Origin: Paragemmobacter kunshanensis
Lineage (GTDB): Bacteria; Pseudomonadota; Alphaproteobacteria; Rhodobacterales; Rhodobacteraceae
DNA: 64,000 nucleotides
Assembly: GCF_011059185.1 (NCBI RefSeq)
Contig: NZ_JAALFE010000012.1
Location: 83,373 to 147,372 of the forward strand
Reading direction: 5' to 3'
The first letter of the stretch is position 1. Each line of letters begins with the position of its first letter. Positions 16,631 to 24,861 of this stretch are shown in pieces. Under the pieces are notes generated by a model that saw only the letters and a program-made list of their open reading frames with translations, was not told where the DNA came from and searched no databases. The position numbers were made by a program, and so were the translations under genes.

Positions 16631-18604
16631 ATGCGCTGGGTTTTCCGGATCCTTGGGGTGCTGGCGGTGCTGGTGGTGATCGGCGCGGCGGCGCTGCTGT
16701 TGATCCCGTCGGACAGGGTGGCGGCGCTGGCCGTGGGGCAGTTCGAGAAGGTGACGGGGCGGCAGCTTACGATCGAGGGCGGGGTGACGCCCACGCTCTG
16801 GCCCGTGCTGGGGGTGGAGACGGGGCGGATCACGATTTCCAATGCCGACTGGTCCGACGAGGGGCCGATGCTGGTGGCCGATGCGCTGGCCATCCGGATT
16901 GATGCTAATGCGCTGTTCGGGGGCGCGGTGCGCATCACCGGGCTGGAACTGACGCGGCCCGAGATCCTGATCGAAAGCGGCGAGGAGGGGATGGGCAACT
17001 GGGTCTTTGGCGGTGCCGCCGGGGGCACGGCTGCGCCCGACATGGCCACGGCGGAGACGCCCTTCACGCTGGATCTGGGGGTGATCCGCGATGGCAGCAT
17101 CGGCTATGTCGATCATGCGACGGGGCGGCGGGTGCAATTGACCGGGGTCGATCTGGAGGCGCGGCTGGCCGATTATGAGGGGCCGCTGGACCTTGTCCTC
17201 AGCGCCGAATCGGCGGGGCAGGCGGTGGAGATGGAGGCGCAGCTGGCGGCCTTTCGCACCGCCTATGAGGGGGGCGTCTCGCCGGTCACGCTGGCCCTGC
17301 GGGCGGGGGCGGCGGAGATCACCTTCGCGGGGCGGGCCGGGTTCCGCCCGATGGTGGCCGAGGGGCGGCTGGAGGCGGATCTGGGCGATCTGTCGGCCGT
17401 CTCGGCGCTGGCCGGGATCGACCGGCCCGCGCTGCCGCAGGGTTTCGGGGCGGAACGGGTGGCGGTGGCGGGCGATGTGACGCTGACGGCGGAAGGATCG
17501 GCCCATCTGCGCGGCGGCAGGATCACGCTGGACGGCACGGCGATCACCGGCGATCTGGACCTGACGCAGGGCGCGGCGCGGCCGAAGCTGGTGGCGCGGC
17601 TGGCCATGGGCGATCTGGTGGTGGCGGGCAATGTGGCCGAAGGAACGGGCGCGGGCGAGGGCGGCGGGGCGGTGGCCACGGCGGGCTGGTCGGACCGGGC
17701 GATCGAGGCGGGGGGGCTTTCGGCGCTGGATGCCGAGATCGGGCTGCGCGCGGATTCGGTCGCGCTGGGGCCGGTGCGGCTGGGCCCGGTGGCGGCGGGG
17801 ATATCGGTCGACAATGCGCGCGCGGTGTTCCGGCTGGACGAGGTGGGGGCCTATGGCGGATCGGTCACCGGGCAATTCGTGGTGAATGCGCGGTGGGGCC
17901 TGTCGGTCGGGGGGGACATGGTCTTTCGCGGCATCAGCCTGCAGCCGATGCTTTCCGACCTGACGGGCTTTGCGCGGCTGATCGGGACGGGGGATCTGAC
18001 GCTGGATTTCCTCGGCTCGGGGGATTCGGTGGCGGCGATCATGAACAGCCTGTCGGGATCGGGGGTGCTGAACCTTGGCCCGGGCGAGATCGTGGGGCTG
18101 GATATCGCGGGGATGATCCGCAGCCTGGATGCGGGTTTCGTGGGCGAGGGGCAGAAGACGATCTTCGACAGCCTTTCGGCCAGTTTCACCATCGAGGCGG
18201 GCGATCTGTTCAACCGCGACCTGCTGATGGCCGGGCCGGTGATCAGCGCGGAAGGATCGGGCCGGATCGGGCTGGGCGCGCGGGATATCGAATACCGCAT
18301 CCGCCCCACGGCCCTGCGCGGGGCGGATGGAACGGGGGGGATTTCGGTGCCGCTCTGGATCACGGGGTCCTGGGCTGCGCCCAGCTTCGCGCTGGATCTG
18401 GAGGCGCTGGCGCAGGAGAACCTGAAGGAAGAGGCGGCGGCGCTGGAGGACAGCCTGAAGGAAAGGGCGGCGGCGGAGTTCGACCAGCAGGAGGGCGAAT
18501 CCCTGGAGGATGCGGCGAAGCGCAAGCTGGAGGAGCAATTGCGCGAGGAACTGGGCGAGGGCACGGGCGGGCTGCTGCTGGACCTGCTGGGGGGCGGCAA
18601 CTGA
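16631..18604 (+). CDS. AsmA family envelope protein
   Basis: This is a 657-residue inner-membrane-anchored periplasmic protein. One N-terminal helix (VFRILGVLAVLVVIGAAALL) is followed by the AsmA N domain with TGRQLTIEGGV near residue 40, long beta-rich repeats, and an AsmA C domain around NSLSGSGVLNLGPGEIVGLDI near 480. The C terminus (ENLKEEAAALEDSLKERAAAE) is a charged coiled coil. AsmA-like proteins are thought to bridge lipid transfer between membranes and affect outer-membrane assembly. AGGAGG at 16621-16626 suits the ATG at 16631 better than the adjacent one at 16628. No operon partner is evident. Confidence 0.9.
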   Translation: MRWVFRILGVLAVLVVIGAAALLLIPSDRVAALAVGQFEKVTGRQLTIEGGVTPTLWPVLGVETGRITISNADWSDEGPMLVADALAIRIDANALFGGAVRITGLELTRPEILIESGEEGMGNWVFGGAAGGTAAPDMATAETPFTLDLGVIRDGSIGYVDHATGRRVQLTGVDLEARLADYEGPLDLVLSAESAGQAVEMEAQLAAFRTAYEGGVSPVTLALRAGAAEITFAGRAGFRPMVAEGRLEADLGDLSAVSALAGIDRPALPQGFGAERVAVAGDVTLTAEGSAHLRGGRITLDGTAITGDLDLTQGAARPKLVARLAMGDLVVAGNVAEGTGAGEGGGAVATAGWSDRAIEAGGLSALDAEIGLRADSVALGPVRLGPVAAGISVDNARAVFRLDEVGAYGGSVTGQFVVNARWGLSVGGDMVFRGISLQPMLSDLTGFARLIGTGDLTLDFLGSGDSVAAIMNSLSGSGVLNLGPGEIVGLDIAGMIRSLDAGFVGEGQKTIFDSLSASFTIEAGDLFNRDLLMAGPVISAEGSGRIGLGARDIEYRIRPTALRGADGTGGISVPLWITGSWAAPSFALDLEALAQENLKEEAAALEDSLKERAAAEFDQQEGESLEDAAKRKLEEQLREELGEGTGGLLLDLLGGGN

Positions 18605-18628
18605 GCCTCTGACCTTGGCGCGGGGGGG

Positions 18629-18700
18629 CGATTTTTCTCGCGAAAAATCCGGGGATCCTTCCGGGGAAGGATCCCTTGGCGAAATTTCGCAGAAATTTCG
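18629..18700. repeat. Family B hairpin cluster
   Basis: Three hairpins lie between the AsmA and ureohydrolase genes: CGATTTTT with AAAAATC around a CTCGCG centre (18629-18649), GGATCCTTCC with GGAAGGATCC (18653-18674), and CGAAATTTC with GAAATTTCG around GCA (18680-18700). The first two recur after the ureohydrolase at 19731-19768. Confidence 0.85.
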
Positions 18701-18735
18701 TGGGGCGGGCGGCTTGAGATCAGGGAGAGGGTGAC

Positions 18736-19704
18736 ATGGGCAAGGATGTGGGCGAGGCGCTGACGGATGCGGCCTTCACGCGGACGCGGTTGAAAGGGTC
18801 GCTGATCGAGAATTCATGGTCCGGCGCGCAGAGTTTCTTCCGCCGGAAATACAGCAAGGATCTGACCGGGGTGGATGTGGCCATCAGCGGCATCCCCTTC
18901 GACACCTCGGTCAGCAACCGCCCGGGCGCGCGGCTGGGGCCGGAGGCGATACGGCGGGCGAGTGCGCCCCATGCCTGGGGGCCGATCTGGCCCTGGCGCT
19001 TTGATCCTTTCGACACGCTGGCCTGCATCGACTATGGCGATTGCGCCTTCGACTGGGGCGAGCCGATGGAGGTGCCCGCCGCCATCGAGGCGCATGTGGC
19101 GGGGATTCTGGCGGCGGGGGCGGCGACGCTGAACCTGGGCGGGGACCATTTCACCACCTATCCGACGCTGAAAGCCCATGCCGCAAAATTCGGGCCGATG
19201 GGGATGGTGCAGTTCGATGCCCATCGCGACGTGGAACAGGATGCGGGCGGGCGCATCGACCATGGGTCGATGTTCTACTATGCGGTGCGCGACGGGATCC
19301 TGGATCCCGAACGCGTGGTGCAGGTGGGGATCCGGACCTGTTTCCACGGCGAAGAGACGCATGGCATGACGATCCTGCATGCCGACCGGGTGCATGACAT
19401 GCCGGCGGAAGAGGTGGCGGCGGTGATCCGCGATGTGCTGGGCGACGGGCCGTCCTACCTGACCTTCGACATTGATTGCCTTGACCCCTCCACCGCGCCG
19501 GGGACGGGGACGCCGGTGCCCGGGGGGCTGACCTCGCATCAGGCCTTGTCGATCCTGCGGGCGATGAAGGGGCTGGATTTCACCGGCATGGATGTGGTGG
19601 AAGTCTCGCCGCCCTTTGATCATGCCGAGATGACATCGACCGCCGCGGCGATCATCGCGGTGGAGATGCTGTGCCTGAAGGCCTGGGCGCGCGGGGCGGG
19701 GTGA
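18736..19704 (+). CDS. speB: Agmatinase/ureohydrolase family protein
   Basis: This 322-residue arginase-fold enzyme with a two-manganese centre hydrolyses agmatine or a related guanidino compound to urea and an amine. Metal ligands are in GGDHFTTYP near residue 135, FDAHRDVEQ near 160 (Asp161, His163, Asp165) and FDIDCLDPS near 244. The N-terminal extension (ENSWSGAQSFFRRKYSKDL) is shared with proteobacterial agmatinases. The start at 18736 follows GGGAGAGG. A second ureohydrolase at 32199 has FDAHSDTND instead of FDAHRDVEQ, so the two probably prefer different substrates. Hairpin repeats flank the gene on both sides. Confidence 0.82.
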   Translation: MGKDVGEALTDAAFTRTRLKGSLIENSWSGAQSFFRRKYSKDLTGVDVAISGIPFDTSVSNRPGARLGPEAIRRASAPHAWGPIWPWRFDPFDTLACIDYGDCAFDWGEPMEVPAAIEAHVAGILAAGAATLNLGGDHFTTYPTLKAHAAKFGPMGMVQFDAHRDVEQDAGGRIDHGSMFYYAVRDGILDPERVVQVGIRTCFHGEETHGMTILHADRVHDMPAEEVAAVIRDVLGDGPSYLTFDIDCLDPSTAPGTGTPVPGGLTSHQALSILRAMKGLDFTGMDVVEVSPPFDHAEMTSTAAAIIAVEMLCLKAWARGAG

Positions 19705-19730
19705 ACGGGCGCGGGGGGGGCGATTTTGTC

Positions 19731-19768
19731 TCGCGAAAAATCAGGCGATCCTTCGGGGAAGGATCGCC
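19731..19768. repeat. Family B hairpins, probable bidirectional terminator
   Basis: GATTTT with the complementary GAAAAATC (19731-19742) is followed by a perfect 11-bp stem: GGCGATCCTTC at 19744-19754 with GAAGGATCGCC at 19758-19768. They sit between the convergent ureohydrolase and gcrA genes. The same two hairpin types occur in the same order at 18629-18674. Confidence 0.8.
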
Positions 19769-19813
19769 AAGGCGCGGGAGTTTCGGGCCGGATTGCCCGG
19801 GCTGGGCTGCGGA

Positions 19814-20425
19814 TCAGCGGCGGCGGTCGCGGCGCGCGCTCATCGGCTGGAAGGCCACGCCGACATGCGCCTCGCAATAGGGCTTGCCCGGCAGCGAGGG
19901 CAGGCCGCAGAACCAGAAGTCATCCGTTGCCGGATCGCCGATGGGCCATTTGCAGGTGCGTTCGGTCAGTTCCATCAGCGTCAGGCGACGCGCGCGCTTT
20001 TCCACCTCGCGCACCGAGGCCAGGGCTTCGGGGCTGATCTCGTTGGCCGAGGGTTGCGGCGGCAGCGGCTGGCCTGCGGGGACGATGGCCTTGCGGATCG
20101 GCAGCGGCGTCACGTTCGAGGGCGCGGCGGCCGGGGCCGGGCGGTCTGCGCCCCGGCTCGGGGCGGGTTCGGCCCTTGCGGCGGGTTCGGGGCGCGGCTC
20201 GGCCCGGGGGCTGGCCGTGGCGGTGGCGGCGGGCGCGGCGGTGGCGGGGCTGTCCTCATCCTCGTCCTTGCCGCCCGCGACGCGGTTCGACAGACCGAGG
20301 CGATGCACCTTGCCGATCACGGCATTGCGCGTGACGCCGCCCAGTTCCTTGGCGATCTGCGAGGCCGACTGGCCTTCGGCCCACATGCGCTTGAGCGTCT
20401 CGACGCGCTCATCGGTCCAGGACAT
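19814..20425 (-). CDS. gcrA: GcrA cell-cycle regulator
   Basis: This 203-residue regulator of the GcrA family works with sigma-70 RNA polymerase at promoters with CcrM-methylated GANTC sites in alphaproteobacteria. The N-terminal helix-turn-helix is SWTDERVETLKRMWAEGQSASQIAKEL, and the C-terminal conserved block TCKWPIGDPATDDFWFCG with PYCEAHVGVAFQP contains the family Cys and His residues. Between them is a Pro/Ala-rich linker (about residues 52-125), low complexity and likely disordered. The gene is divergent from the arg operon across about 295 bases, a neighbourhood I believe is common in this order. Confidence 0.95.
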   Translation of the reverse strand: MSWTDERVETLKRMWAEGQSASQIAKELGGVTRNAVIGKVHRLGLSNRVAGGKDEDEDSPATAAPAATATASPRAEPRPEPAARAEPAPSRGADRPAPAAAPSNVTPLPIRKAIVPAGQPLPPQPSANEISPEALASVREVEKRARRLTLMELTERTCKWPIGDPATDDFWFCGLPSLPGKPYCEAHVGVAFQPMSARRDRRR

Positions 20426-20562
20426 GGCAACCCCTTTGGTGGAACATTCCCCGCCATTCTAGACGGGACGGCACGGGATACAAGCGGCGCGCGGCAAGAT
20501 CAAGCGCTGCAGGGGGCAAGCCCGGGCTTTCCTTTCGCGCCAACCTGCGCTAGGGAAGCCGC

Positions 20563-20610
20563 ATGAGCCATCGGACCCGCCCCTTCGCGCTGCCCCGACG
20601 CCGACGCTGA
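20563..20610 (+). CDS. Candidate arginine leader peptide (15 residues)
   Basis: The frame encodes MSHRTRPFALPRRRR and TGA. Six of 15 residues are Arg, and the last four codons before the stop are CGA CGC CGA CGC; CGA looks to be little used in the neighbouring genes, which prefer CGC and CGG. AGGGA lies seven bases upstream of the ATG. It ends 110 bases before argD, the first gene of an arginine biosynthesis set. A GC hairpin (GCCCGC with GCGGGC, 20634-20651) lies between. This is the layout of a translation-coupled attenuator. Against it, a candidate promoter (TTGACA at 20663) lies downstream of the peptide and could drive argD independently. Confidence 0.5.
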   Translation: MSHRTRPFALPRRRR

Positions 20611-20662
20611 CCCGCGCCGGACGCTCTGCCTTGCCCGCGCCGCAGCGGGCCGCCTTCCCAAG

Positions 20663-20691
20663 TTGACACCCCCCCCGCCCGGCCATTACGG
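20663..20691 (+). promoter_or_regulatory. Candidate sigma-70 promoter of argD
   Basis: TTGACA at 20663-20668 is a perfect -35 box. Seventeen bases downstream lies TTACGG (20686-20691), a poor -10 box; TACGGC one base later is similar. Transcription from here would start near 20698 and exclude the Arg-rich peptide. Confidence 0.4.
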
Positions 20692-20720
20692 CTAGGGCTT
20701 CGCTTTCAAGGACATATCCC

Positions 20721-21902
20721 ATGATCCCTGCCGTCCTGCCGACCTACAATCGCGCGCCCCTTGCCTTTACCAAGGGCGAAGGCTCCTGGCTTACGGCAGA
20801 GGACGGGACGCGATACCTCGATCTGGGGGCCGGGATCGCGGTGAACGCGCTGGGCCATGCCCATCCGGCCTTGGTGGCCACGCTGACGGAACAGGCGGGC
20901 AGGCTGTGGCATGTGTCGAACCTCTACCGCATTCCGGAACAGGAGCGGCTGGCGGAGCTGCTGGTCGAGAACACCTTCGCCGACACCGTCTTCTTCACCA
21001 ATTCGGGGACGGAGGCTGCGGAACTGGCGATCAAGATGGTGCGCAAATACTGGTACGAGAAGGGCCAGCCGGAGCGGGTGGAGATCGTCACCTTCGAGGG
21101 GTCGTTCCACGGGCGGTCGACGGGGGCCATCGCGGCGGCGGGGGCGGAGAAGATGGTCAAGGGCTTCGGCCCGCTGATGCCGGGCTTCACCCATCTGAAA
21201 TTCGGCGACCATGACGCGCTGCGGGCGGCTGTCACCGACCGGACGGCGGCGGTGATGATCGAGCCGATCCAGGGCGAGGGCGGCATCCGCACCCTGCCCG
21301 ATGCCTGCCTGAAGGGCCTGCGCGACCTTTGCGACGCGACCGGGGCGCTGCTGGTCTTCGACGAGGTGCAATGCGGCATGGGCCGGACGGGCAAGCTGTT
21401 CGCGCATGAATGGGCAGGCGTGACGCCCGACATCATGATGGTGGCCAAGGGCATCGGCGGGGGCTTCCCCTTGGGCGCGGTGCTGGCGACCGAGGGCGCG
21501 GCGGTGGGCATGACGGCGGGCAGCCATGGGTCTACCTATGGCGGCAACCCTCTGGGCTGCGCGGTGGGCGCGAAGGTGGTGGAGATCGTGGCGGAGGACG
21601 GCTTCCTCGATGCTGTGGGGGCGAAGGGCGCGCGGTTCCGGCAGGGGCTGGAGGGGCTTGTCGCCTCGCACCCCGAGGTGTTCGAGGGCGTGCGGGGGCA
21701 GGGGCTGATGCTGGGGCTGAAATGCAAGGCCACGAATACCGATGTGGTCAAGGCCGCCTATGCGGAACATCTGCTGACGGTGCCCGCGGCGGATAACGTG
21801 ATCCGGCTGCTGCCTGCGCTGAACATCGCGGATGAAGATATCGCCGAGGCGCTGGCCCGGCTGGACCGGGCGGCAAGCCGGGTGAAGGCCGATGCGGCAT
21901 GA
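20721..21902 (+). CDS. argD: Acetylornithine aminotransferase
   Basis: This class III PLP aminotransferase of 393 residues makes N-acetylornithine from the semialdehyde, and can also serve in lysine synthesis. Seen are YLDLGAGIAVNALGHAHP near residue 33, FFTNSGTEAAELAIK near 92, VFDEVQCGMGRTGKLFAHE near 212, and the PLP lysine in MMVAKGIGGGFPLGA near 244. FQ-type residues and GLMLGLKC near the C terminus agree with ArgD rather than ornithine or GABA aminotransferases. It starts an operon with an AAC(6')-like gene (11-base overlap) and argF. ATG 20721 follows CAAGGA. An Arg-rich peptide upstream may control it. Confidence 0.93.
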   Translation: MIPAVLPTYNRAPLAFTKGEGSWLTAEDGTRYLDLGAGIAVNALGHAHPALVATLTEQAGRLWHVSNLYRIPEQERLAELLVENTFADTVFFTNSGTEAAELAIKMVRKYWYEKGQPERVEIVTFEGSFHGRSTGAIAAAGAEKMVKGFGPLMPGFTHLKFGDHDALRAAVTDRTAAVMIEPIQGEGGIRTLPDACLKGLRDLCDATGALLVFDEVQCGMGRTGKLFAHEWAGVTPDIMMVAKGIGGGFPLGAVLATEGAAVGMTAGSHGSTYGGNPLGCAVGAKVVEIVAEDGFLDAVGAKGARFRQGLEGLVASHPEVFEGVRGQGLMLGLKCKATNTDVVKAAYAEHLLTVPAADNVIRLLPALNIADEDIAEALARLDRAASRVKADAA

Positions 21903-22413
21903 GACCTATACTTTCCCGCGCCTGACCCGCGCGGATTATCCCCTGATGCGGGGCTGGCTGGCCCAGCCCCATGTGCGCGCATGGTGGGGCGACCCGGAGG
22001 AGGAGATCGCCCTGATCGAGGAGGATATCGACACCAATGGCCACGGGGGCCCCACCGACATGCGGCTGGTGGCGCTGGAGGGCCAGCCCTTCGCCTATGT
22101 GCAGGATTATCCCGCGCATCACTGGGGCGCGCCGCAATATGCGGCCTTCCCCGCAGGCGCGCGGGCGGTGGACACGTTCCTTGGCGATCCGGCCTTTCTG
22201 GGCCGGGGGCATGCCGGCCGCTATCTGCGGCAGCGCTGCGCCGAACTTGTGGCCGAAGGCGCGACGGCGGTGGTCATCGACCCCAGCCCCGACAACGAAC
22301 GCGCCGTCCGCGCCTACCGACGAGCGGGCTTTGCCCCGCGCGGGATCCTGCCTTGCGAGGATGGCGATCCCGTGCTGGTGATGGAATTCGAACCCGCCCC
22401 TTCGTCTTGGTGA
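21892..22413 (+). CDS. AAC(6')-like GNAT acetyltransferase
   Basis: This 173-residue acetyltransferase is of the aminoglycoside 6'-N-acetyltransferase-like group. The AAC(6') pattern is clear: MRGWLAQPHVRAWWGD near residue 19, FAYVQDYPAH near 65, the GNAT CoA loop FLGRGHAGRYLRQ near 103, and the typical DPSPDNERAVRAYRRAGF near 130. It lies between argD and argF, overlapping argD by 11 bases, so it is part of the arginine operon. That context suggests a metabolic substrate such as an arginine-pathway intermediate or polyamine rather than drug resistance. Its start at 21892 is the only good one. It may have weak aminoglycoside activity, but that is untested. Confidence 0.85.
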   Translation: MRHETYTFPRLTRADYPLMRGWLAQPHVRAWWGDPEEEIALIEEDIDTNGHGGPTDMRLVALEGQPFAYVQDYPAHHWGAPQYAAFPAGARAVDTFLGDPAFLGRGHAGRYLRQRCAELVAEGATAVVIDPSPDNERAVRAYRRAGFAPRGILPCEDGDPVLVMEFEPAPSSW

Positions 22414-22451
22414 AAATACCCTCAGGGGGTCCGGGGGCAGACTGCCCCCGG
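22402..22451. repeat. Family A core fragment plus GC hairpin
   Basis: CTTGGTGAAAATACCCTCAGGGGG (positions 22406-22429, the right arm of family A) is followed by a hairpin: CCGGGGGCA at 22431-22439 and TGCCCCCGG at 22443-22451. The element starts inside the last codons of the acetyltransferase gene and fills the gap before argF. There is no T run. Confidence 0.7.
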
Positions 22452-22479
22452 GGCCTCCACCCCAGAAAAGCGAAATGAC

Positions 22480-23406
22480 ATGAAGCACTTCCTTGATATC
22501 CACAAGACCGACGCCGCCGAGTTGCGGTCCATGATCGACTCTGCCCATGCGATGAAGACAGCGCGCAACGGCCGCCCCAAGGGATCACCCGATGATGACA
22601 CGCCGCTGAAAGGCCGCATGGTCGCGCTGATCTTCGAAAAGCCCTCGACCCGCACGCGCGTCTCCTTCGACGTGGGCGTGCGCCAGATGGGCGGCGAGAC
22701 GATGGTGCTTTCCGGCAAGGAGATGCAGCTGGGCCATGGCGAGACGATCGCCGACACGGCGCGGGTGCTGTCGCGCTATGTGGACCTGATCATGATCCGC
22801 ACCTTCGAGGAGGCGACGCTGCTGGAGATGGCGGAACATGCCACGGTGCCGGTGATCAACGGGCTGACCAACCGCACCCATCCCTGCCAGATCATGGCCG
22901 ATGTGATGACCTATGAGGAACATCGCGGCCCCATCGCGGGCAGGAAGGTGGTCTGGTGCGGGGATGGCAACAATGTCTGCGCCTCCTTCCTGCATGCGGC
23001 GGGGCAGTTCGGGTTCGACTTCACCTTCACCGGGCCGGAGACGCTGGACCCGGAGGAGAAGTTCGTTCAGTTCGCCCGCGAGAAGGGGTCGAAGGTGACG
23101 ATCCAGCGCGATCCCTTCACGGCGGTGGAAGGAGCGGATCTTGTCGTGACCGATACATGGGTGTCGATGCATGACCCGGAATCGGCCAAGGAGCGGCGGC
23201 ACAACCAGCTGCGCCCCTATCAGGTGAACGAACAGCTGATGAGCCGGGCAAAGCCCGACAGCCTGTTCATGCATTGCCTGCCCGCGCACCGCAATGACGA
23301 GGCGACGAGCGCGGTGATGGACGGCCCGCATTCGGTGATCTTCGACGAGGCCGAGAACCGCCTGCACGCGCAGAAGGCCGTCATGCGCTGGTGTCTGGGG
23401 CTATGA
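22480..23406 (+). CDS. argF: Ornithine carbamoyltransferase
   Basis: This 308-residue enzyme condenses carbamoyl phosphate and ornithine to citrulline. The carbamoyl phosphate loop [12 protein letters not shown] is at residues 52-63, with [11 protein letters not shown] near 128 and the ornithine-binding Cys-Leu-Pro motif [10 protein letters not shown] near 263. It is cytoplasmic and normally trimeric. The ribosome site is weak. It is the last gene of the argD operon, separated from the acetyltransferase by a 66-base gap with a repeat-derived hairpin. The next gene (WYL protein) lies 64 bases on and is probably independent. Confidence 0.97.
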   Translation: MKHFLDIHKTDAAELRSMIDSAHAMKTARNGRPKGSPDDDTPLKGRMVALIFEKPSTRTRVSFDVGVRQMGGETMVLSGKEMQLGHGETIADTARVLSRYVDLIMIRTFEEATLLEMAEHATVPVINGLTNRTHPCQIMADVMTYEEHRGPIAGRKVVWCGDGNNVCASFLHAAGQFGFDFTFTGPETLDPEEKFVQFAREKGSKVTIQRDPFTAVEGADLVVTDTWVSMHDPESAKERRHNQLRPYQVNEQLMSRAKPDSLFMHCLPAHRNDEATSAVMDGPHSVIFDEAENRLHAQKAVMRWCLGL

Positions 23407-23470
23407 TCCTGTCGCGCGCGGCGGCCATGCGGGCCGCCGCGCGCGCCCCATTTGTGTTGCGAGTGTTGCC

Positions 23471-24238
23471 ATGTCATCGCCGCTCTTTCCCGCCGATGTT
23501 GCCCTTCGGCGTCACCTCCTGACCGGGCTTCTGTCCCATGCGGGGACCCTGCGCCTGACCCGGCGGCTTTGCCGGGCCTTCGGGACAAGGCGGCGGGACC
23601 TGCGGGCCGAGATGCGCGGCTGGATCGCGGCGGGAACGCCGATGGGGTTCATCGGGCGCAACCATCTGGTCTGGACGGGCAAGGCGGAACGCATCGTCCT
23701 CGATCTTTCGGCAGAAGAACTGACGACGCTCATCTTCGCGCTGCGCGCGATCCGCCAGCATGGCCACAGCCGTTCCATGCCGGGTGATGCGGCAGAGATC
23801 CTGCATCAGGTGATGGAGTCGCTTTCGCCTGCAGAGAGGGGCCGCCGCGCTGCCCTTGCCGGCGGGGACTTGACGCTTCTGCCGCCCGTCATGGGCCCGG
23901 ATGGCCGCCCGGGAAGCCCGGTTCGCGCGGCCGTGCTGACGGCCCTGCACGAAGAGCGGGCCCTGCGCTTTGTCTATACCGCCGCCGATGGCGCGCGGAC
24001 GGAGCGCGTGGTCTGGCCCGCGGGCCTGACCCATCATGGAAGCTGTCTGCTGGCCTTCTGCACCCTGCGGCAGGATTTCCGCACCTTCCGGATCGACGCC
24101 ATCGCCGCGCCCGAGGTCGGCGCCGCCTTGCCCAGGCCGCGTGCTGCCCTGCTGGCGGATTGGCGGCATCACGATCCGGCAGCCGCCGGGCGCTGGAACC
24201 CGGAGGATGGCCACCTGACCGGGGAGGAAGATGATTGA
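23471..24238 (+). CDS. WYL domain protein
   Basis: This 255-residue protein is most likely a ligand-sensing transcription regulator. The C-terminal WYL-type domain runs from ALHEERALRFVYTAADG near residue 157 to LLAFCTLRQDFRTFRIDAI near 195, the standard fold, with the hallmark triad replaced by GLTHHGSCLL. The N-terminal part (LLTGLLSHAGTLRLTRRLC, then TRRRDLRAEMRGWIAAGTPM) resembles a winged helix but is weaker than in typical family members. The middle holds a linker helix region. No operon partner is clear: argF is upstream and a DUF1993 gene downstream, with a tandem repeat between. Some WYL proteins regulate defence systems; no defence genes are seen here. Confidence 0.72.
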   Translation: MSSPLFPADVALRRHLLTGLLSHAGTLRLTRRLCRAFGTRRRDLRAEMRGWIAAGTPMGFIGRNHLVWTGKAERIVLDLSAEELTTLIFALRAIRQHGHSRSMPGDAAEILHQVMESLSPAERGRRAALAGGDLTLLPPVMGPDGRPGSPVRAAVLTALHEERALRFVYTAADGARTERVVWPAGLTHHGSCLLAFCTLRQDFRTFRIDAIAAPEVGAALPRPRAALLADWRHHDPAAAGRWNPEDGHLTGEEDD

Positions 24239-24252
24239 CAGGGCAGGGCGCC

Positions 24253-24305
24253 GGGCCGAGGGTCGGGCCGAGGGTCGGGCCGAGGGTCGGGCCGAGGGTC
24301 GGGCC
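24253..24305. repeat. Tandem array of a 12-base unit, 4.4 copies
   Basis: GGGCCGAGGGTC is repeated exactly four times (24253-24300) plus five more bases. It lies 20 bases before the start of the DUF1993 gene, within its leader. The unit is a multiple of three and perfectly conserved, a sign of recent expansion. Confidence 0.9.
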
Positions 24306-24324
24306 GTTCAGCAGGGGGACTTTC

Positions 24325-24816
24325 ATGCATCACCGTTCCGTCGCGGTCTATGACCGCTTTCTTGCCAATCTGTCGAAGATCCTCACCAAGGCCGAGGCGC
24401 ATTGCGAGGCCAGGGGCATCAAGCCCGAGGCGATGCTGACCTTCCGGCTGTTTCCCGACATGTTCCCCTTCCTGCGGCAGGTGCAGCTTGCCTGCGATTT
24501 CGCGGCGCGGGCCTGTGCGCGGCTGGCGGGAGAGGAGCCGAAGTCATTCCCCGATACCGAGACGAGCTTTGCCGAATTGCAGGCCCGCATCGCGGCGGCG
24601 CGGGGCTATATCGCGGGCTTCGATCCTGCCCGCTATGACGGGGCAGAGGGGCGGGAGATCCGCATCAGGATCCGGGGGAACGAGGTCACGATGAAGGGCG
24701 AGGCCTTCCTGAACCTCTATTCCCTGCCGCAGTTCTATTTCCACATCGCGACCGCCTACAACATCCTGCGCCATAACGGGGTGGAATTGGGCAAGGGCGA
24801 TTACATGGGTGGTTGA
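24325..24816 (+). CDS. DUF1993 family protein (second copy)
   Basis: This 163-residue helical cytoplasmic protein of DUF1993 has no known function. The start at 24325 (MHHRSVAVYDRFLANLSKIL) is preceded by AGGGGGA with good spacing; the longer frame to 24235 crosses the tandem repeat. Family marks are FRLFPDMFPFLRQVQLACDFAARA near residue 46 and FLNLYSLPQFYFHIATAYNIL near 134. It differs in most positions from the copy at 4741, so the duplication is old. The C terminus ends at GKGDYMGG. A convergent MFS gene follows 46 bases later. Confidence 0.85.
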   Translation: MHHRSVAVYDRFLANLSKILTKAEAHCEARGIKPEAMLTFRLFPDMFPFLRQVQLACDFAARACARLAGEEPKSFPDTETSFAELQARIAAARGYIAGFDPARYDGAEGREIRIRIRGNEVTMKGEAFLNLYSLPQFYFHIATAYNILRHNGVELGKGDYMGG

Positions 24817-24861
24817 GGGGGGGCGGTTGATCGGGCGGGGGCGGGGGCCGCGCGGCCCCCG

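Noticed and set aside
23471..24238. WYL protein as part of a defence island
   Set aside because: WYL regulators can mark defence loci, but the neighbours (argF, DUF1993, MFS, hrpB) are housekeeping genes with no nuclease, toxin or ATPase module.
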